Assembly: GCA_964447445.1 (NCBI GenBank)
Contig: CAYUSW010000041.1
Location: forward strand, 1-6,403
Reading direction: 5' to 3'
Source of the DNA: CAIOGO01 sp964447445
Lineage (GTDB): Bacteria > Bipolaricaulota > Bipolaricaulia > UBA7950 > UBA9294
Length of the DNA stretch: 6,403 nucleotides
The translations under genes were made by a program, and so were the position numbers. The notes under the pieces were generated by a model, which was given only the letters and a program-made list of their open reading frames with translations, did no database searches and was not told the DNA's origin. This document shows positions 1 to 5,701 of this stretch, one piece after another. Each line of letters begins with the position of its first letter. Positions within the stretch are counted from its first letter, which is position 1.

Positions 1-614
1 GCTGCCGCACCCCCGGGGATCGGCTGCAGGATCGGCGTCTCGAGTTCGACGAAACCCATCGCATCGAGCGTCTTGCGCAGGCTGCCGAGCAGCTTCGCGC
101 GCCGCAGAAACCGGTCCCGCGTCTCGTCGTTGGCGAGAAGATCGAGCGACCGGTGCCGGTACCTCAGCTCGACGTCCTTCAGTCCGTGCCACTTCTCCGG
201 CAGGGGACGAACGGCTTTCGAGAGGAACGTCCAGGACTCGACGGCGACGGTCAACTCCCCGCGCTTTGTGCGGAAGACCTCTCCGGAGACCGCGAGGAAG
301 TCGCCGACGTCGAGGTGGCGAAGGTTCTCGTACGCCTCTCCTCCCATGCGATCGACCGAGGCGTGCGCCTGGATCTTGCCGGTTCCGTCGCGCAGATCGA
401 GGAAGGAAGCCTTCCCCATCTGGCGGAGCGCTACCAGGCGGCCGGCCACGGACACCCGCACGCCGCTGTGCTCGTCGGGCGCGAGCGCCTCGTGGCGGCT
501 CAAGACGAGAGAGGCGCGCTCAACGGTCGGGACGCGGGGTGGGAACGGATCTATCCCGCGACGCCGTAGATCCTCGAGTTTGTCGAGGCGCGCTCGAACG
601 AGGTCATCGGTCAT
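1..614 (-). CDS. lysS: Lysyl-tRNA synthetase, class II (N-terminal 204 residues, cut by window edge)
   Basis: Charges tRNA-Lys with lysine in the cytoplasm. Only the N-terminal 204 codons are visible; bacterial class II LysRS is usually around 490 to 510 residues, so the catalytic core lies left of the window. The protein starts MTDDLVRARLDKLEDLRRRG, followed by the OB-fold anticodon-binding domain (about residues 50 to 135, with VRVSVAGRLVALRQMGKASF and FLDLRDGTGKIQ). Next comes the family linker RYRHRSLDLL (about 151 to 160), then class II motif 1 with GFVELETPILQPIPGGA at the visible end. The ATG at 614 is the only sensible start: it lies 14 bases after the greA stop, and no upstream in-frame start exists before that stop region. 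The 14-base gap holds no recognisable Shine-Dalgarno site, so translation may depend on coupling to greA. Third gene of the apparent rnpA-greA-lysS operon. Family assignment is firm; the reading frame is open to the edge. Confidence 0.95.
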   Translation of the reverse strand, partial: MTDDLVRARLDKLEDLRRRGIDPFPPRVPTVERASLVLSRHEALAPDEHSGVRVSVAGRLVALRQMGKASFLDLRDGTGKIQAHASVDRMGGEAYENLRHLDVGDFLAVSGEVFRTKRGELTVAVESWTFLSKAVRPLPEKWHGLKDVELRYRHRSLDLLANDETRDRFLRRAKLLGSLRKTLDAMGFVELETPILQPIPGGAA

Positions 615-628
615 GGCAGGGGCCGTGC

Positions 629-1108
629 TCAGCGGTTCAGGGCAATCACGCGGAACTTGGAGATTCCCCAGGGCAGCTTCGCTGTGACGTGGTCGCCCTC
701 CTTCCGGCCCAACAGCAATCGGCCGACGGGGGAAGCAACCGAGATCTTCCCGTTCTCCAAGTCAACCTCGGCAGGGCTGACCAACGTGAAGGAACCGCTC
801 TCCTTCAGCGTGAGATCCTGCAAGATGAAGCGCGTGCCAAGCCCAATGACGTCCTTGGCAATCGCTTCGTCGGCAAGAATCTCGGCCCGCTCGAGAATGG
901 ACTGGAGGCGCCGCACCTCGCGCTCGTAGTACTCCTGCTGGCTCTGGAGGTACATGTACTCTTTGTTCTCGCGAAGGTCGCCGCCGCTCAGCTTCGATGC
1001 CTTGAGTTTCTCCGGGATCTCCTCGTAGAGGATCTTCTCGGCCTTCTCGAGTTCCTGCTGCATCAGCGCGTTGCCTTCTTTGGTGAGGTAGACTACCTCT
1101 TCGTTCAT
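629..1108 (-). CDS. greA: Transcription elongation factor, GreA/GreB family
   Basis: A 159-residue protein that binds the RNA polymerase secondary channel and stimulates cleavage of backtracked RNA, rescuing stalled elongation. The N-terminal half is the antiparallel coiled coil (about residues 10 to 80). Its tip carries SGGDLRENKEY (41 to 51), in which D44 and E47 match the acidic pair that acts at the polymerase active site. The C-terminal FKBP-like domain ends with the family pattern KISVASPVGRLLLGRKEGD (about 121 to 139) and VTAKLPWGISKFRV. Length matches typical GreA (about 158). I start it at the ATG at 1108, not at the TTG two codons upstream: GGGAGGG lies 6 bases before the ATG, and the ATG overlaps the rnpA stop as ATGA, a common coupling arrangement. 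GreA is more likely than GreB from the length and tip sequence, but the two are close relatives. Confidence 0.93.
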   Translation of the reverse strand: MNEEVVYLTKEGNALMQQELEKAEKILYEEIPEKLKASKLSGGDLRENKEYMYLQSQQEYYEREVRRLQSILERAEILADEAIAKDVIGLGTRFILQDLTLKESGSFTLVSPAEVDLENGKISVASPVGRLLLGRKEGDHVTAKLPWGISKFRVIALNR

Positions 1109-1467
1109 GGGCAACCCTCCCTATTCGTCGACTTCCTCGCGCCATCTGCCAAGAGCCGAGCGATCGCGTCCACCGTCGCATCTCGGCACCCGGCCTGAGG
1201 CCGAACGACGATGTCGACGCGCGGCAGGCTTCCCGCGCAGCGACGAAACGCCTCGCGGATCAGCCGCTTCGCTCGATTTCTTTCCACAGCCGACCCGTAC
1301 CGGCGCGAGATCACGATTCCCAGTCGCGGACCCTTGTCGTTCGGCAGCACGTGAACGGCAAGACACGTTCCCGTCGTGACTCTGCCGCTTCGGAAGACGC
1401 GAAGGAAATCCCCGTGCCTCTTGAGGCGCATCGTGACGGGAAAGCGGCCCTCACTGCCGCAAGACAT
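1105..1467 (-). CDS. rnpA: Ribonuclease P protein component
   Basis: A 120-residue basic protein that binds the catalytic RNase P RNA and helps it trim the 5' leaders of precursor tRNAs. Family features: FPVTMRLKRHGDFLRVFRSG (residues 9 to 28), which corresponds to the FPxxxRL...F..VF start of other RnpA proteins; PRLGIVISRRYGSAVERNR (47 to 65); and the signature RNRAKRLIREAFRR (63 to 76) with the RNR motif. The ATG at 1467 is preferred over the internal ATG at 1431 because it keeps the conserved FPxxxRL segment and sits exactly where a strong promoter predicts transcription begins. An upstream extension to 1560 would run through that promoter. There is no Shine-Dalgarno site. Its stop overlaps the greA start by four bases. 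Unusually, rpmH (L34) is not upstream; the divergent neighbour is xseA, and yidD/yidC are not downstream. Confidence 0.95.
   Translation of the reverse strand: MSCGSEGRFPVTMRLKRHGDFLRVFRSGRVTTGTCLAVHVLPNDKGPRLGIVISRRYGSAVERNRAKRLIREAFRRCAGSLPRVDIVVRPQAGCRDATVDAIARLLADGARKSTNREGCP
1115..1121 (-). promoter_or_regulatory. Shine-Dalgarno site for greA
   Basis: On the minus strand GGGAGGG lies six bases before the ATG at 1108, inside the last codons of rnpA. It is too close (no spacing) to serve the TTG at 1114, and so selects the ATG that overlaps the rnpA stop. Confidence 0.75.
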
Positions 1468-1502
1468 GGGCGAACTATAGCGCCAAGCTCTCTCAGGTTC
1501 AA
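1468..1502 (-). promoter_or_regulatory. Sigma70-type promoter of rnpA-greA-lysS, predicted leaderless
   Basis: On the minus strand the -35 box is TTGAAC (1502 to 1497) and the -10 box is TATAGT (1479 to 1474), with exactly 17 bases between them. Only six bases (TCGCCC) separate the -10 box from the ATG at 1467, so a standard start point, seven bases past the -10 box, falls on the A of the start codon. The transcript would have no 5' leader. The boxes and spacing are read directly; the start point is inferred. Confidence 0.8.
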
Positions 1503-1542
1503 GGTTTGCCGATCCCGACTCCGCATGCGGCGCGACGGCGGG

Positions 1543-1555
1543 TACACTCGGCAAG
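1543..1555 (+). promoter_or_regulatory. Probable -10 region of the xseA-xseB promoter, very short leader
   Basis: TACACT (1543 to 1548) matches the sigma70 -10 consensus at the key T1, A2 and T6 positions and lies ten bases before the xseA ATG. A standard start point would be near 1555, giving a leader of about four bases. There is no convincing -35 box at 16 to 18 bases upstream (the sequence there is near TCCGCA), so this is weaker than the divergent rnpA promoter. The two units would share a 91-base intergenic region. Confidence 0.5.
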
Positions 1556-1558
1556 CCC

Positions 1559-2767
1559 ATGGACGAGCAGAGAGTCTACACGGTGTCAGAGCTCAACCGA
1601 GCTGCACGCGGCCTGCTGGAGACCGGGCTTGGCGACGTGTGGATGAAGGGCGAAATCGCCGAAGTCACGCGCGCCGCATCGGGGCACCTCTACTTCACCC
1701 TCAAGGACACCGAAGCGCAGATCGATGTCGTTCGTTTCCGGGGACGCGCTCCCGTCCTCGTGACGCTCGAGCCCGGAATGGTCGTCCTCGTGTTCGGACG
1801 AACGACCGTCTACGAGCCCCGCGGCAAGTACCAATTCGTTGCGTCCCTCGTGCAGCCGATCGGCGCCGGGCTTCTCCACGCGGCCTTTGAGCGGCTCAAG
1901 GACAAGCTTCAGCAGGAGGGACTGTTCGATCCGGCCCACAAACGCCCCTTGCCCGAGTTCCCCGAGCTCATCGGTGTCGTCACATCCCCCAGCGGAGCCG
2001 CCATGCACGACATCGCAGCTGTGCTGAGTCGGCGTTGGCCACTGGCGCGAGTGGTCTTGTTTCCGTCGACCGTGCAAGGCGAGGCCGCCCCCAACGATCT
2101 CGTGGCGGCACTCCAGTGCGCCGGCCGTTTCCGGCTGAGCGGCGCGTCGCTTGACTTCGTGATTCTGGGACGCGGGGGCGGCGCCGCCGAAGACCTTGCC
2201 GCGTTCAACGACGAGCGCGTGGCCAGGGCCGTGTACGCGTGTCCTGTCCCCGTTGTATCGGCCGTCGGCCACGACATCGACGTGTCGATCACCGACTTTG
2301 TCGCCGACGTGCGAGCGCCTACACCGTCCGCCGCGGCGGAACTGACCACGCCGGATCGCGCAGAGATCGCGGGGATTCTCCGGCAGTTGTCCCAGCGCAT
2401 GCGGACGGCCGTCGAGTCGCGGCAGTCTGCAGCGGAAAGGACCTTTCGCGCGGCCTTTCGCGCGACGCTCTGGCGCGAGCCGCGGCGGCTTGTCGAGACG
2501 CGTGAACAAAAGCTCGATGCCCTCTTGTCCCAGATCGCGCGGATGCCGCGAGCGGTCCTCGGCCCGCTCCTCGATCGGCTACGGCACGCGGACGATCTCC
2601 TCCGATTGACGGACCCACGGCGTCCGCTCGAACGGGGGTACTCGATCACGTTCCTCGAGGGATCCACGAGCCCGCTGCGCGCACCTGCCGACGTGGTCCC
2701 CGGTCAGCGCATCGAGACCGTGCTCGCCGGAGGACGCATTCGGTCGCGCGTCGAAGGAGGTGAGTAG
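1559..2767 (+). CDS. xseA: Exodeoxyribonuclease VII large subunit
   Basis: A 402-residue nuclease subunit that, with several copies of XseB, degrades single-stranded DNA to oligonucleotides from both ends in the cytoplasm. An N-terminal OB-fold (about residues 5 to 100, with YTVSELNRAARGLLE and VWMKGEIAEV) is followed by the catalytic domain. This has IGVVTSPSGAAMHDI (138 to 152, D151), LGRGGGAAEDLAAFNDE (203 to 219, R205) and SAVGHDIDVSITDFVADVRA (234 to 253, H238 and D241), then APTPSAAAEL. These match the Asp, Arg, His and Asp residues reported as essential in the E. coli enzyme; the usual VGHE is VGHD here. A helical region and the C-terminal segment PLERGYSI...V..G follow. It is shorter than E. 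coli XseA (456), mostly in the helical arm. The start at 1559 matches the family N-terminus. No Shine-Dalgarno site precedes it. First gene of an xseA-xseB pair. Confidence 0.96.
   Translation: MDEQRVYTVSELNRAARGLLETGLGDVWMKGEIAEVTRAASGHLYFTLKDTEAQIDVVRFRGRAPVLVTLEPGMVVLVFGRTTVYEPRGKYQFVASLVQPIGAGLLHAAFERLKDKLQQEGLFDPAHKRPLPEFPELIGVVTSPSGAAMHDIAAVLSRRWPLARVVLFPSTVQGEAAPNDLVAALQCAGRFRLSGASLDFVILGRGGGAAEDLAAFNDERVARAVYACPVPVVSAVGHDIDVSITDFVADVRAPTPSAAAELTTPDRAEIAGILRQLSQRMRTAVESRQSAAERTFRAAFRATLWREPRRLVETREQKLDALLSQIARMPRAVLGPLLDRLRHADDLLRLTDPRRPLERGYSITFLEGSTSPLRAPADVVPGQRIETVLAGGRIRSRVEGGE
2754..2763 (+). promoter_or_regulatory. Strong Shine-Dalgarno site for xseB
   Basis: AAGGAGGTGA is a full complement to the 16S rRNA 3' end. 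It lies inside the last codons of xseA and seven bases before the GTG at 2771. It decides the xseB start, which would otherwise be doubtful because the start codon is GTG. Confidence 0.85.
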
Positions 2768-2770
2768 ACG

Positions 2771-2986
2771 GTGAAGATCGAGCAAGCTCTCGAGAAGCTG
2801 GAGGAGATCACGGCGTCGCTCGAACGAGGCGAGCTTCCCCTCGACGAGGCGATTCGCTTGTTCGAGGAAGGCCTCGTGCTTGCGGCGAAGACGAAACGCG
2901 AGCTCGACGCGGCCCGGCTGCGCGTCGAGCAGATCATCGACCAGGCGAAGGACGCGCTGGCCGTCGAGCCTTTTGACGTTTCGTAG
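2771..2986 (+). CDS. xseB: Exodeoxyribonuclease VII small subunit
   Basis: A 71-residue, largely helical protein that binds the arm of XseA in multiple copies and is needed for active exonuclease VII. It shows the family pattern throughout: ALEKLEEITASLERGELPLD (residues 6 to 25), EAIRLFEEGLVLAAKTKREL (26 to 45), then ARLRVEQII (48 to 56). The length is normal for XseB (about 70 to 80). It begins at a GTG three bases after the xseA stop, behind a near-perfect Shine-Dalgarno site, so the two subunits are almost certainly co-translated. Its last codons (TTTTGACGTTTCG) contain the -35 box of the promoter for the next gene, so the end of this gene has a second role. Confidence 0.95.
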   Translation: MKIEQALEKLEEITASLERGELPLDEAIRLFEEGLVLAAKTKRELDAARLRVEQIIDQAKDALAVEPFDVS

Positions 2987-3008
2987 GGCTTTCCCGATAA
3001 TCGCGACC
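2973..3008 (+). promoter_or_regulatory. Sigma70-type promoter of the thioredoxin-reductase-like gene, predicted leaderless
   Basis: TTGACG (2973 to 2978) and GATAAT (2996 to 3001) are separated by exactly 17 bases, close to the ideal sigma70 promoter. The -10 box ends seven bases before the ATG at 3009, so the expected start point is at 3008 or 3009 and the mRNA would have at most about one leader base. The -35 box lies within the 3' end of xseB. No Shine-Dalgarno site is present between the -10 box and the ATG. Confidence 0.82.
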
Positions 3009-3974
3009 ATGAGTGGAATTCCCCCGCGTCGCGACGTCGTCATCGTCGGTGCCGGCCCGGCCGGATTGACAGCTGCCGTGTACGCCGGACGCTCGCTGTT
3101 GTCTCCCCTCGTCCTCGAGAAGGCGGCGCCGGGAGGACAGCTCAACGAAACAGACCGCGTCGAGAACTGGCCTGGTACGGGAGATCCCGTTCCGGGGCGG
3201 GAACTGATGTCTCGTCTGCGGGAGCAGGCGGAGCGATTGGGAGCCGAGATCGTGCAGGCCGAGGTGCTCCGCATCGAGCCTGGCGCCGCGTCACATCGCG
3301 TAGTCACGGACGCCGGCGCGATAGAGGCTCGTGCCGTCATCGTCTGCCCTGGGTCGCGTCCTCGCGAGCTGGCGGCGGAAGGTGCAGCCCGCTGGAAGGG
3401 AAAGGGCGTCTCGTACTGCGCTACCTGCGATGGGTACTTCTTCCGGGGCCGCCACGTGATGGAGGTCGGGGCCGGCGACTCCGGACTGACGGAAGCCCTT
3501 TTCTTGACCCGCTTTGCCGCACGAGTCTCGATCGTCGTACGACACCGGAAGGACGCTCCGGGGGCCATTCGGGCCTCCGCATCGCTCCGCCGACGCGCCG
3601 AGGAGCACCCGAAGATCGAGTTCTTGTGGAATCGTGTTGTCAAGGAGATTGTGGGAGACAGCTTTGTCACGTCCGTCCGCTTGCGGGATCTCGACACTGG
3701 AGCCGTCGAGGATGTGGCTGCGGACGCTGTGTTCGTCAACATCGGAAGACTCCCGCAGACTGATTTCCTTCAGGGGACGGTGGATCTGGAAGAAGGCTAC
3801 GTCATGACGGATGCTCGTCTGCGAACCCGCGTGCCGGGAATCTTCGCTGCAGGCGACGTCCGGCTGGGCGCACATCGGTACTCACAGGCCGTCGTAGCGG
3901 CCGGCGACGGCGCGATGGCAGCCATGGAGGCGGAGCACTACCTGTCCACCGCCCTTGTGGGCGTCCCCGAGTAG
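3009..3974 (+). CDS. trxB: Thioredoxin-disulfide reductase-like flavoprotein
   Basis: A 321-residue FAD-dependent pyridine nucleotide-disulfide oxidoreductase of the low-molecular-weight thioredoxin reductase class, expected to pass electrons from NAD(P)H through FAD to a CxxC pair and on to thioredoxin or a similar partner. Visible features: FAD-binding GAGPAG (14 to 19), GGQLNETDRVENWPG (42 to 56), the redox-active YCATCDG (136 to 142; C137, C140), the second nucleotide-binding GAGDSG (154 to 159) and FAAGD (279 to 283) near the C-terminus. The usual NADPH-binding HRRxxxR loop is altered to VRHRKDAPGAIRA (177 to 189), so the cofactor preference is uncertain. The ATG at 3009 gives the normal family N-terminus and length; an upstream extension to 2880 would run inside xseB. 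No thioredoxin gene lies nearby. It has its own promoter and may be co-transcribed with the acyl-CoA synthetase 51 bases downstream. Family call firm; physiological partner unknown. Confidence 0.9.
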   Translation: MSGIPPRRDVVIVGAGPAGLTAAVYAGRSLLSPLVLEKAAPGGQLNETDRVENWPGTGDPVPGRELMSRLREQAERLGAEIVQAEVLRIEPGAASHRVVTDAGAIEARAVIVCPGSRPRELAAEGAARWKGKGVSYCATCDGYFFRGRHVMEVGAGDSGLTEALFLTRFAARVSIVVRHRKDAPGAIRASASLRRRAEEHPKIEFLWNRVVKEIVGDSFVTSVRLRDLDTGAVEDVAADAVFVNIGRLPQTDFLQGTVDLEEGYVMTDARLRTRVPGIFAAGDVRLGAHRYSQAVVAAGDGAMAAMEAEHYLSTALVGVPE

Positions 3975-4012
3975 AGACGGAAGGCCTATCGCAGGCAGGG
4001 GCTAGGAAGGTC

Positions 4013-4020
4013 AAGGAGGT
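4013..4020 (+). promoter_or_regulatory. Strong Shine-Dalgarno site for the acyl-CoA synthetase
   Basis: AAGGAGGT lies five bases before the ATG at 4026 and supports that start. I see no good promoter in the 51 bases between the trxB-like stop and this gene, so the site suggests translation from a longer message starting upstream. Confidence 0.8.
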
Positions 4021-4025
4021 CACGG

Positions 4026-5675
4026 ATGTACCCAACTGTGTCCCAGCTGTTCGAGGATGCGGTCCACGCGCACAAGGACCGCGTTGCGTTGCGCATGCCG
4101 GTCCCGAAGGAGCGTCGTAGCGGCCGCGGCGCTCAATTCATGTTGAACGAGGTGACCTACGCGCGGCTTGCCGAGATGGTCGGTCGCCTCGCTGCGGCGC
4201 TGAGGGAACTCGGCGTGGAGCGGGGCGATCGAGTCGCACTGGTGTCAAAGCCAAGAACAGCGTGGGCAACGAGCTTCTTCGCCATTCTCCGCTGTGGTGC
4301 CACGGTCGTGCCCCTCGACCCCGAACTGCAGAAGGTGGAGATCGATCGCATTCTCAGCGAAGCCGGAGTGAAGGGCGTCATCGCCTCGGGAAGCAAGATG
4401 GACGATCTCGTCGCCCTGCGCGAAGTGGGCTCGCTGCGCAACACATTCCTCATCTCGATGGACCGATCCAAGGACGAGAACGTCCTCTTCCTCGACGCAC
4501 TTCTTCTCGGCAAGGAACCGCTGCCTCTCGTCGACGTCGCCGCATCCGACCTCGCGATTCTCATGTACACCTCGGGCACGACCGGCAACGCGAAAGGGGC
4601 GATGCTGACGCACGCCAACATCGCGTCGAACGCACTTGCCGCAGTAAAGGTCGTCGAGCTGACGCCGGAGGATCGCTTCCTATCCATCGTGCCCTGGAAT
4701 CACATCTACGGGCTCACGATCACGCTCGTGACGCCGCTCATCACGGGAGGAAGCTCGACGTACACTCCCGTGGACCGCAATCTCATGGAAGTCATGCACA
4801 AAGCGAAGCCGACGATCCTCCTCGGCGTCCCGAAGCTGTTCAACGTCCTGTACGGAAGAATCTCCGAATCGCTCGAGAAGAGCGCCATCAAGCACGTGAT
4901 CTTCCATCTCTCGCCCTCCCTCATGGGGCGGCTCGTGCGCAACAAGCTCTTCGGCAGGCAGTTCCGCTTCTTCACGTCGGGGGGCGCGCCACTGAATCCG
5001 ACCGCCGCGGCCGGTCTGCGGCACCTCGGACTCGGGATCATGGAGGGGTACGGGCTGACCGAGACCGCACCGCTCCTCACGATGTGCGAGGCGTTCGACG
5101 AAATCCCCGGCATGCGAGCGATCGAGAACGTCGAAATCCGCATCGATCACCCGGATGACACCGGCGTCGGTGAGGTCATGGCCCGCAGTCCGGGCGTCAT
5201 GGCCGGCTACTACAAGAACCCCGAGGCGACGGCTGAAGTCCTGGAACCGGACGGCTGGTTCCACACCGGCGACCTCGGCTCCTACAAGAGCGGGCGCCTC
5301 GTCCTGTGCGGCCGGGCGAAGAACGTCATCGTCCTTGAGACCGGCAAGAACGTGTACCCAGAGGAGATCGAGTGGGAACTCGCCCCGATTCCATCGATCG
5401 AGGAAGTCATGGTCTACGAGGGGAGCCGGCAGGGCGTGCCAACCGTGTGCGCTGAGATCTACCCCAACTGGACATTCCTCAAGACGCACGGCGTGCGAGA
5501 GAAAGACAAGGACGCCGCGCTCGACGTGATCTGGGAGGCCGTGAAGGAGAAGTGCGAGAACCTCGCGATGTTCAAGCGGGTCAAGTACAAGGAGTGCTTG
5601 TCGCTCGTCGACGAGCCGTTCCAGAAGAGCGTCAAGCTCGACATCAAGCGCTACCTTCACAAACCAGCGACATAG
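4026..5675 (+). CDS. AMP-forming long-chain acyl-CoA synthetase (AMP-dependent ligase family)
   Basis: A 549-residue adenylate-forming enzyme, expected to activate a fatty or related carboxylic acid with ATP to an acyl-AMP and then transfer it to CoA. Motifs in order: ATP-binding P-loop YTSGTTGNAKGAMLTH (181 to 196, with NAK in place of the common xPK), PWNHIYG (223 to 229), SGGAPL (318 to 323), EGYGLTETAPL (340 to 350), GYYKNPEATAEVL (394 to 406), GWFHTGDLG (410 to 418) and GRAKNVIVLETGKNVYPEEIE (429 to 449). The C-terminus is KSVKLDIKRYLH (534 to 545), where the catalytic lysine of the mobile domain is expected; see findings. Sequence and length fit the long-chain (FadD15/FACL-like) branch better than acetyl-CoA synthetase, but the substrate cannot be read from sequence, and an acyl-ACP or aromatic acid ligase is possible. 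No signal peptide or membrane span is seen. A terminator follows 26 bases after the stop. Confidence 0.9.
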   Translation: MYPTVSQLFEDAVHAHKDRVALRMPVPKERRSGRGAQFMLNEVTYARLAEMVGRLAAALRELGVERGDRVALVSKPRTAWATSFFAILRCGATVVPLDPELQKVEIDRILSEAGVKGVIASGSKMDDLVALREVGSLRNTFLISMDRSKDENVLFLDALLLGKEPLPLVDVAASDLAILMYTSGTTGNAKGAMLTHANIASNALAAVKVVELTPEDRFLSIVPWNHIYGLTITLVTPLITGGSSTYTPVDRNLMEVMHKAKPTILLGVPKLFNVLYGRISESLEKSAIKHVIFHLSPSLMGRLVRNKLFGRQFRFFTSGGAPLNPTAAAGLRHLGLGIMEGYGLTETAPLLTMCEAFDEIPGMRAIENVEIRIDHPDDTGVGEVMARSPGVMAGYYKNPEATAEVLEPDGWFHTGDLGSYKSGRLVLCGRAKNVIVLETGKNVYPEEIEWELAPIPSIEEVMVYEGSRQGVPTVCAEIYPNWTFLKTHGVREKDKDAALDVIWEAVKEKCENLAMFKRVKYKECLSLVDEPFQKSVKLDIKRYLHKPAT

Positions 5676-5701
5676 AGGGAAAGCTCTCGAACAAGTGACC
5701 T

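Noticed and set aside
266..1198. A 310-codon plus-strand open frame antisense to lysS, greA and rnpA.
   Set aside because: It covers three conserved genes on the other strand and has no Shine-Dalgarno site or domain of its own.
1468..1558. Possible missed rpmH (L34) gene upstream of rnpA.
   Set aside because: The 91-base gap is too short for L34 (about 44 codons plus signals), and no basic L34-like sequence is present in any frame.
2442..2464. Direct repeat of CCTTTCGCGCG (2442 to 2452 and 2454 to 2464).
   Set aside because: It is two copies of a 12-base period within the xseA helical region, encoding FRAAFRA. It fits a local coding duplication and there is no array or flanking mobile element.
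2880..3008. Upstream extension of the trxB-like frame to an ATG at 2880.
   Set aside because: It would overlap xseB out of frame, adds 43 arginine/serine-rich residues absent from the family, and skips the promoter placed directly before 3009.
2579..3742. A 387-codon minus-strand open frame across xseA, xseB and the trxB-like gene.
   Set aside because: It spans three confidently assigned plus-strand genes, shows no family motifs and has a Ser/Arg/Thr-rich composition typical of antisense shadows.
3975..4012. Possible promoter or small hairpin upstream of the acyl-CoA synthetase (GGCCTATCGCAGGC).
   Set aside because: The -10-like TATCGC has no -35 partner at a suitable distance and the hairpin stem is only about four pairs.
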